From Mytilinidion resinicola (Eukaryota; Ascomycota; Dothideomycetes; Mytilinidiales; Mytilinidiaceae): 64,000 nucleotides of DNA. This document shows, in pieces, positions 57,406 to 64,000 of the stretch. The stretch's first letter is position 1. Each line of letters opens with the position of its first letter. The DNA lies in the NCBI RefSeq assembly GCF_010093595.1, contig NW_022985438.1, forward strand, positions 2,216,377-2,280,376, read 5' to 3'. The position numbers and the translations under genes are program-made. The notes under the pieces were generated by a model that saw only the letters and a program-made list of their open reading frames with translations, was not told the DNA's origin and ran no database searches.

Positions 57406-59716
57406 CTATAGATTACCATCCTCAAATGAAGTAGGATAACCAGCCAAGAAATTCCAAAGCGAATTATCCGCCACATTCATCATCTCCGGTTGCTCTAAGG
57501 GAATATCAGTCTGACCGAGGTGTCCCTGTGGCTGTGGCCACAGCGAGGGATTATACACGTCCATATCTGTAGACATCGCAGCCATTCCCTCATCTAGAAG
57601 CAATTCTTTCAACGGCATAGGGACCTCAAGATTCGAGAAGTCAAAGTCGAACAATTCTGGATTTTGGCCCGTCCAGTCCATCTCAGAAGGCTTGACCTCG
57701 AAGTGCCATGGCTCGGCATCGGGAGAGACCCTCGTGAATTGAGCACTGTGAGCTTCATATTGATCTTCTAGTGTGCTGGGCATTTGTAATTCAGTGCCGA
57801 TAATGCTGGGCCCGGCACGCTCATGAGCTTCTATGACTCGGCGAATGGTGCTATGTAGAATCTCCGAGCCAGTCTTTGCCAGTGGTAGGCTTGGTCCAAT
57901 GGCCTGGAGCCGTTCGAGAGCGCGTTGAAGACTCTGATATGGACGAGAGAACGTTGCGTGATAGCGTTCCGGGTTGCTGACCAGGACAACGGCCAACAGC
58001 ACCGCTGCGTCAAATGTGGGGAAGGTCGTTCCAATAAACCATTGCGTCGATGAAGAGCGGTGGAACTGGAACAGTCTGTCTTGGCTATCGAGGATAGCAA
58101 GTGCGCAGTTGTATACCTCGCGCTGACTCTTAGACCGTGTGAATATGTACGGTCTATGGAGAGCCATTAGGAAGCTATCCGTCAGAAACGAGATCAACTC
58201 TCGATGCGTCGGTACAAATGGACACAATTCGTCCCAACTGGTGTCAGGATTTATATTCCGATAAAACGTAGGCAGATCTTCTCGGTACTTCACCGCGAAG
58301 TCGTGCAGTTCCTTGACCTTCTCGGGGTTTTGTGGGACAGAGCCTTGGCTTTCGAGCTCTCTGATCTCAGCAAAGCGGCGGGATATTTTCAATCGCAATA
58401 TGCGCTCCGTGAGAGCGATAGGCCGGTCCGAATCAGATCTCGGTGTTGGGACCCTTTTTAGCCGATCTTGTGGGATTTCGCATTCGATAGGTGGAGTGAC
58501 TGTGCACTTGTTGATGTCGATGAACATGGGACGCCCGAGTTCGAGAGCCATAAAACTGTCCCAGACAAACATATTCCACCAAGTACGCTTTCGAAGTTCG
58601 TTCATCCATAGAGCGTCCAGAAGCTCATCGGGCTTGCTCGACGACGGTAATTCTGGTTCAAGATGTAGTCCGACGGAAATGGCTTCCTTGACGGTTCGGC
58701 CAGAGTGATTCCACGCCTGTAGAATATCCCCGGCATTTGCATACCATAAATCTTTCATGAAGCTCGACTGAATCGCGACAAGGGTTGGACTAGGTCTTCC
58801 AACGAGATTTGACAGTCCCTCCCCACAGTCGGAGTATTCTTTAGACAGCTCGGTAAAAGTTTGTAAGGGTGTGAACTTGAGCTCCTCTAGTTGCGGATCA
58901 TGCGGAGTGGGCAAGAACTGCAACGCGACCCCTAGTACTTGAAATATCAAAGCTGGAAAATACCATAAATCTAGGGGCAAGGCGTCCGGCCCTTGCTTAA
59001 AGATTGTATCGTGGGCAGTTGCCCACCAGCGATCTAGTTGCTCACGAAATATGACTTGGTCAAGGGCTTCATTCAAGTGATTGACATCTTTGAAGAACAG
59101 ATCTATCAGAATATCACAGTTGGTCTTAGCAGGCAGTCGGCGGACGTAGCCGAAGTAGTCTGCCCGTAGCTTGCTTCGGATCTGTGGAGCAGCAGGCCTG
59201 TGAGACGGCGGTATCTCATCAATGCCTGAAATGACCTGTATCCTAAGTATTAACCCTTCATCTCTATGCAAGGGCCTGGGAAACCGTACCTTTGTGAGCA
59301 TTCCCATAGAGCTGAATGCATCTGATTCCGAATACCCATACTCTTGAGCATTTTGCAGAATTGAAGGAGATGTGCGATCCTGGATTTGGCCTGGACTCGA
59401 TTCGGTCGACTTTGAAGACGCACGAGCTACAGCATTGCTGACCTGGTTAGCTCAAGACTCAGCAAGATTGTACGGGACCTACCTTGGCGACTTGAATTTC
59501 TCATAGATGCATATACTCTCAGGACCACGCGCTATACACTGAGCACATGGCTGACCACGGTCGCACTGCAGCCTGTCAACATTGCTTGCAAGATATCATA
59601 TACTGTTCGAGGTTGGACACCCGACGAAGAATGTTTACCTTCTGCTTTCTCTTCCGACACTCAACACATGTCAGGATAAGTCGACGGCGCTGCCGCGGCC
59701 TCGGAGCGCTGTTCAT
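57406..59716 (-). CDS. Zn2Cys6 transcription factor, possibly the cluster regulator
   Basis: Exons 59716-59639, 59565-59483, 59437-59290 and 59235-57406; 712 aa. The cluster CVECRKRKQKCDRGQPCAQC plus IARGPESIC forms only if the first splice acceptor is the CTGCAG before TGC. The third intron is 54 bp and free of stops, so a single-frame reading wrongly fuses it to the protein. The middle homology region includes WNHSGRTVKEAISVGLHLEP, ELRKRTWWNMFVWDSFMALE and LGRPMFIDINKC. The C-terminus is acidic and hydrophobic (LFDFDFSNLEVPMPLKELLL), as in activation domains. It is next to the broken NRPS-like gene, 126 bp from its end, and has no visible damage. A role as its pathway regulator is inferred from position. 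Confidence 0.88.
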
Positions 59717-60231
59717 CGTCGCCCATGCAGTAATAATTGAGTGAAAGCTATTGCGTAGGTCCTGGTATCCCGCTCAGATTTTTGCACGTCCTCGGTCGTT
59801 GATCGCCCTTCGTTCAGCATTCAGGGAAGCAATAATTGAGTTCAACACGGCGAAGACGCCGTGGTGATGCCTTTGGACGAGAAGTGACTACTACCTGCAG
59901 TGTTATTATCGTTGCAGATGCTAAAATCCGAGCGCGGACGAGGTTGACGCCGGTACATTTCGCCCGGGTGTAGGGTGTGCTACAATTAGAAGCTGACTGA
60001 GCTTAGCGCTAAACGATGTTTGGACACAGCCTTGGAACACAGGAAAAGAACCAATGCACGTGATTTGTATTTCCTTCATCGCAAAATAGTCCTCTTGCAC
60101 AAATCGATGTATGTTATTGGGTGATTGAGAGAAAAAGACTGTACAAAAGGAAGTTTGAAGGCATTATGAGGACAACGCTTGATGGTGATAAAAGAAACAA
60201 AACGAAATAAAAGCATAGCCTTCGTCTGCTA
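59717..60231. other. Promoter region of the regulator and 3' side of the dehydrogenase
   Basis: CACGTG lies at 60057-60062. Otherwise nothing is recognised. Confidence 0.4.
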
Positions 60232-61267
60232 CTATTGATACTGCGCTGTTTCTTTGTCGAGTAGCTCCCAAAGCCGACGTCCGCTTCCGTTCTCCAGTCC
60301 TTTTTTCACGTGCGGTGCCATAATTGCCTTCCTTCCCCATGGAATGAAATAGGAACCACTCTTCTCCTTCGTTAGAACACTCGAAAACCCTGCGTATAGC
60401 TCAGTAAGGGCGCCATAGCGAGCATCATGTAGCAGCGTAGCGTTGAGAATTCTGCGTACGCAGGAACCAGAATGACGTTGCAGTTCCGTCTTCAGATGTC
60501 CGGGATTGAGCGAGGCCGTGATGATGTTGTTGGCAGCATAGCGCTGGGCTGTTTCGGCGGCCAGGATAACGTTTCCAGCTTTGGACTGCGTGTATAGATT
60601 CCAAGGGCTCAGCTTTCCATTTGCGTTGTTGATACTGCCGTTTAGTTAGCTTCCATCTTCACCGTACTTCAATAGAGTGAACCACTTACTTGTCCCAGTA
60701 AATGCCATCTGGAGACGGCGACATGAAACTACCATCTGAAGACGTCCAAATAATGCGCAGGGGCTCTTTGGTCTGTTTAGCGGAGGCTAGCAAAAGGGGC
60801 ATCATCAGCTTTTGGAGCAAGAAGTGGCCCACGACGTTCGTTCCCCATTGCAATTCATAACCCTGGGTTGTTTTGGCTCCTACTGGAGGAGTCATGACGC
60901 CTGCGTTGAAGAAGACCATGTCAACCTGGGTGACTTGCTTCTCAAGCTCCTGAACCGCGGCTTTGATAGTAGTTAAGTCGCCAAGATCAAGGATTAGAGG
61001 GACGATGCGCCCACTAGTTTGTGAGAACGCCATACCCTCGCTGGGCTTCTCAATGATCTCCTTAGTTGCCTTTTCAATGTTGGTGAGGCTGCGTCCGGCG
61101 ATGTAGACCGTGGCGTTTGCCGAATAGAGGATACGGGTGAGCTCTTTTCCGATCCCAGCTGCTCCGCCCGTGATGAAGTACGTCTTGCCTGCCAGAGAAG
61201 GAAGGTCTGCTTCGGTTAAGGTTGGCCTAGGAGGGAAGAACTCCGAGAGGAACTGGGCGATGGGCAT
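60232..61267 (-). CDS. Short-chain dehydrogenase/reductase
   Basis: Exons 61267-60690 and 60634-60232; 326 aa. The cofactor site TYFITGGAAGIGKELTRILY (TGxxxGIG) is at about residues 28-47, NAGVM at the usual position, the catalytic Ser in WTSSDGSF and the Tyr/Lys pair in LYTQSKAGNV. The N-terminal MPIAQFLSEFFPPRPTLTEA is the leader found in the retinol-dehydrogenase-like fungal SDRs. NADP(H) preference is suggested by the Arg in IAGRSLTNIEK. The substrate is unknown. ATG 61267 is the only ATG that keeps this leader. It may belong to the same cluster as the regulator and the NRPS-like remnant. Confidence 0.9.
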
Positions 61268-62275
61268 TGTGAAAAAGGTTGTGGAAAGAAAGTGATGCAA
61301 CGGTCGACGAGCGGGCTTGTAGTGCTCGTGAAGATGATAAGTAACCGAGTGGGGTCTCAGTGAGACCGGAAACTCTGCACAAGAGGATAATAATGGCTTG
61401 ATGAGGATGGCAGATAGCTTAGAAAGAAATTCTGTACGGTCGTTGCTGGTTGACGAGACTATGCTGGTGAATGGATGAGAAGTTTCCCATTACCAGCTCC
61501 CAGCTTACCTTTAAGCATTGTCATAACTCCGAAAGAATCTCGAGCGGCTGCAAGCGAACGTAAATGCGCCTTCCTCGGATTTTGGCAATAGTTGTTGAAG
61601 TGGTTCCAGACTTAGCACCGCGGAGATAACTATTTTGGCTTAGTACCACGCTAATCCAAATGCGGATGCGGATAAAGAGTTCGTCCCTCGTCTTTGATCC
61701 ACGGCTCTGTTGGATCTAAAACTTTGATCTAAATAAACATGATTTCTACTTCTTCGTTCGGCGCGGTGGTGATAGGTTGCGCACAGTTCTCTGCAATGGT
61801 TGAGAACACATCAAACTGTTATTCCACCCCAATATGCACACTCCCAACCCAGTGTTAAAAAAAAACGAACTCCTTCGTACGGGCAGTGCAGCCAATCACG
61901 TGATACATGAATCAGGACCGGTATCCTATCCCAGCAAGCCCGAGCTGGTTCACGCTGCCAGTGTGATGGGCGGAGATGATGGCTGTGGAAGGCGCTCGAT
62001 GAATCGATACAAGGAGACTGCGTTTCGAGTGAGTTATCTATTATCTTCGGAAAACACAAGGCTAATCGATCTGGCACAATTCTCGCCGCAGCTGGAGCAC
62101 TACGATTCGATAGCCGTGCAATAATCAGTTTGCTGTATTTCGTCGCAAACAGCCTAAAAGTCTACACTTCATCCAGGTGCGGCTACGCAATAGGGATTTC
62201 AGACCAAGAAGAAAAAGAAGTAAATAAGGCCACCGAATATGAAATATTGCGATTCAATCTATCAATCTATGTATG
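61268..62275. other. Intergenic region with dispersed repeat copies
   Basis: A third copy of the A8-CGAACTCCTTCGTA block is at about 61855-61880, following an ACCCCAATATGCACACTCCC block (61827-61849) that reappears in slightly different form at 63578-63604. CACGTG is at 61897-61902. Confidence 0.45.
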
Positions 62276-63364
62276 TTACGTCGAGCCTATCCATTTCTGG
62301 GAAATGACCGCAGCTGCCGAATGACAGTGCTTCGCATGCTGGAGAAAGTCTGCTTTCGACCAAGCCCGGTACTGCATTCTTAATAGATATCGATCAACAT
62401 CGCAAACATAGGGGGGCACTAAACGCGATAACGTGATGTAATCCATCTCTTCAATTGCACACTCCTTATAGGTAAATTCACATCCTCGGCACCAGAGTCC
62501 CTGCTCTGGCTCAGTGCTACCTCTACCACTAAGCAGTGATGGAAAGGGTATAGAACCCATACCGCAGAATTCATCAAGGGGTCTAATGTTCGCATCGGGT
62601 ATTGTAAGAGGGTCCTGCGAAAGTAGGTCCAAAGGCGCTTGCCGATACCATATAAATTTGTCCATCTTATGAGTTGGAAGGTTCCAGGAGTCCAAGGGGT
62701 AAATTGTGGCCAATTCCTCAAGTAACCGATGCACCTTCAGAGCTAGTTCTTTTGCGGCTTTTACGCTGCTAAGCCTTATCGATTTTTAATGGGATACGTT
62801 CTGTCGGACACAGTACTTTCCAGGAATACTCCACATAACGGGTAGCGCCTTCACTTGCTGCTTTGTGAGGCCAAAACATTCCCTAACTAACAGTAATAAG
62901 ATCATCCAGAGAGACTGGTTATCTACGAGGCATGCAAAGCAGCACCGCTTAGCAGAGAGCAGAAATAGGAATGCTCCATATGCGCCGCATGATATGCACC
63001 GCTTGGAATAGAAGGCTGCATAAAGTGTAGAAACAGAGTAAAGGCCAACGATCCTCGCCTGCTTTAGGATCTTAAAGGTATGGGCCGCAAATTTGGCGAG
63101 CTTTCTGTATTCATGAAGAAATTCAACAACAGCTTTGCCGCGTAAGAAGACGCGAGATAGGCGCCATAGGGACTGGAGGTCCAAGTATGAAAGGAACTCG
63201 TGCAGAACTTCGAGAGGTAGCTTGTCAAGCCGTCCTAGCAATGAGTCGCGCTGGATAGTTGTAGATGCAAGCTCCGTCGACTCGTCAACTGAGATTACAC
63301 CGTTGAGAATGTGGCGTGGCCGGTGCGAGAGGTGAAGAAAGATATCGTCGTCTTGGAGGTCCAT
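62276..63364 (-). CDS. F-box-type protein
   Basis: Exons 63364-62817 and 62768-62276, joined by a 48-bp intron; 346 aa. The F-box is at about residues 45-90: LDKLPLEVLHEFLSYLDLQS then LWRLSRVFLRGKAVVEFL. It suggests a substrate-recruiting subunit of an SCF ubiquitin ligase. The middle has a Cys pair region (RCISCGAYGAFLFLLSAKRC with more Cys after it) that may bind zinc, and the second exon has CRGCEFTYKEC and a late HAKHC. The upstream frame has only GTG, so ATG 63364 is preferred. Such F-box families expand strongly in filamentous fungi; targets are unknown. Confidence 0.75.
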
Positions 63365-64000
63365 GGCGTCCGGCTCTAATACACGCTGCACTGCTGGAAG
63401 ATACACCGTTTTCAGGACGAGTTTGTCCAGGAGTGCGGCCTGATCGGTGCGGACAGGGCCTAAAACTGGCACGTTGGGTTCCAACGAGCGGCTCAGGCTC
63501 GGCCCAGGACCTTGCTTTAACCCCAGCACAGCCACAGCTGTATATATATAGGCTGGATACCAAACTACATGTTACACCACCCCAATGAGCACACTGCCCA
63601 ACCCCCGCTGTTCACGTGACCCTATGCCGCTGTGGCTGAGTTCGGCTCAAGCCCGGCTCAGCTTCGGCTCAGGTCTGCTCCGGTCCGCAGTCTCAGATGT
63701 ACCCACCAAAAATTGTCAAGGTGTAGCGAGGGGCCTCAAATAGTCAAAAAGCTGTGAAACCCGGGGGCATTGCGCGCGCTTGTCAGTCAATCAAAGTGTC
63801 ACAGAATAATCAAGTTGTTTCGCTTTCTGGTCCTTCAAGGTGGCAATCGGTCTTGGTAGCAGAGTGGTGTGGAGTCTGCTTCAAGGCCAACAACTGTGCC
63901 GCATAGGAAACCAACAGGGCTAACGAGCTGAACGGGCAAAATCGAGCTAAGTAGCAGAATATGCAGCGGCTACCTGGCGTTAGGATCTTTTAATCGCGCC
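63365..64000. other. Right-hand intergenic region with GGCTCA-type short repeats
   Basis: A run of imperfect GGCTCA-containing units at about 63638-63675, CACGTG at 63613-63618, a TATATATATA tract at 63541-63550 and the ACCCCAATGAGCACACTGCC repeat copy at 63578-63604. No gene recognised. Confidence 0.45.

Noticed and set aside
59717..59726. ATG 59726 as the start of the third Zn2Cys6 regulator
   Set aside because: That ATG is in a different frame and meets a stop within the zinc-cluster region. ATG 59716 gives the complete cluster.
1..64000. CRISPR arrays, rRNA genes, canonical tRNAs, prophage or telomere repeats
   Set aside because: Looked for by eye on both strands; no evenly spaced direct repeats, no rRNA core sequences, no TTAGGG arrays and no foldable tRNA were seen.

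Overview
The window is nuclear DNA of a filamentous ascomycete (Pezizomycotina; I cannot place it more closely). The genes have short (about 48-80 bp) GT-AG introns. Zn2Cys6 regulators with long fungal-type middle regions, a fungal P450nor, an Ent3-type epsin and fungal MFS pumps are all present. I rebuilt about 23 protein-coding genes by joining exons across frame-consistent splice sites. In every case the summed exon length is a multiple of three and ends at a stop codon. Two further short single-exon genes are less certain.

Layout. 1-2.1 kb: no intact gene, but a perfect 20-bp inverted repeat. 2.2-8.4 kb: a peroxisomal 4CL-like acyl-CoA ligase, a small hypothetical gene and a DHA1-type MFS transporter. 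8.7-21 kb: a GPI-type GH79 glycosidase, then housekeeping genes (IMP dehydrogenase, a Tim17-like membrane protein, cytosolic Phe-tRNA synthetase alpha, the epsin Ent3, a cyclophilin with an optional mitochondrial presequence). 21.3-30.2 kb: a trans-sulfuration-type PLP enzyme, a TRI12-like MFS pump with eleven introns, a serine carboxypeptidase and P450nor (fungal nitric oxide reductase). 30.2-32.7 kb: no protein gene, but a tRNA-like Pol III cassette with internal A and B boxes, hairpins and a T4 terminator. 32.7-43.1 kb: a cell-surface Cys-rich single-pass protein, a small acidic protein, a DUF4202 protein, a FLYWCH/GCM-like plus C2H2 zinc-finger protein, an ASNSD1-type asparagine synthetase homologue and the Rab5-type exchange factor Vps9. 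43.5-53.5 kb: two head-to-head Zn2Cys6 regulators, a secreted ricin-B-like lectin and ceramide glucosyltransferase.

54-63.4 kb looks like a decaying secondary-metabolism locus. It holds an NRPS-like adenylation-carrier-reductase gene broken by stops, frameshifts and a 10-bp tandem duplication, flanked by an apparently intact Zn2Cys6 regulator and a short-chain dehydrogenase, followed by an F-box protein.

The strongest leads for a second look are the Pol III cassette at about 31.2-31.4 kb, the broken NRPS-like gene beside intact neighbours, the dispersed A8-CGAACTCC repeat (two inverted copies near 2 kb and a third near 61.9 kb), the unusual heme-loop of the P450nor, and the zinc-finger combination at 36.0-37.4 kb. 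CRISPR arrays, prophages, rRNA genes and canonical tRNA genes were not seen.
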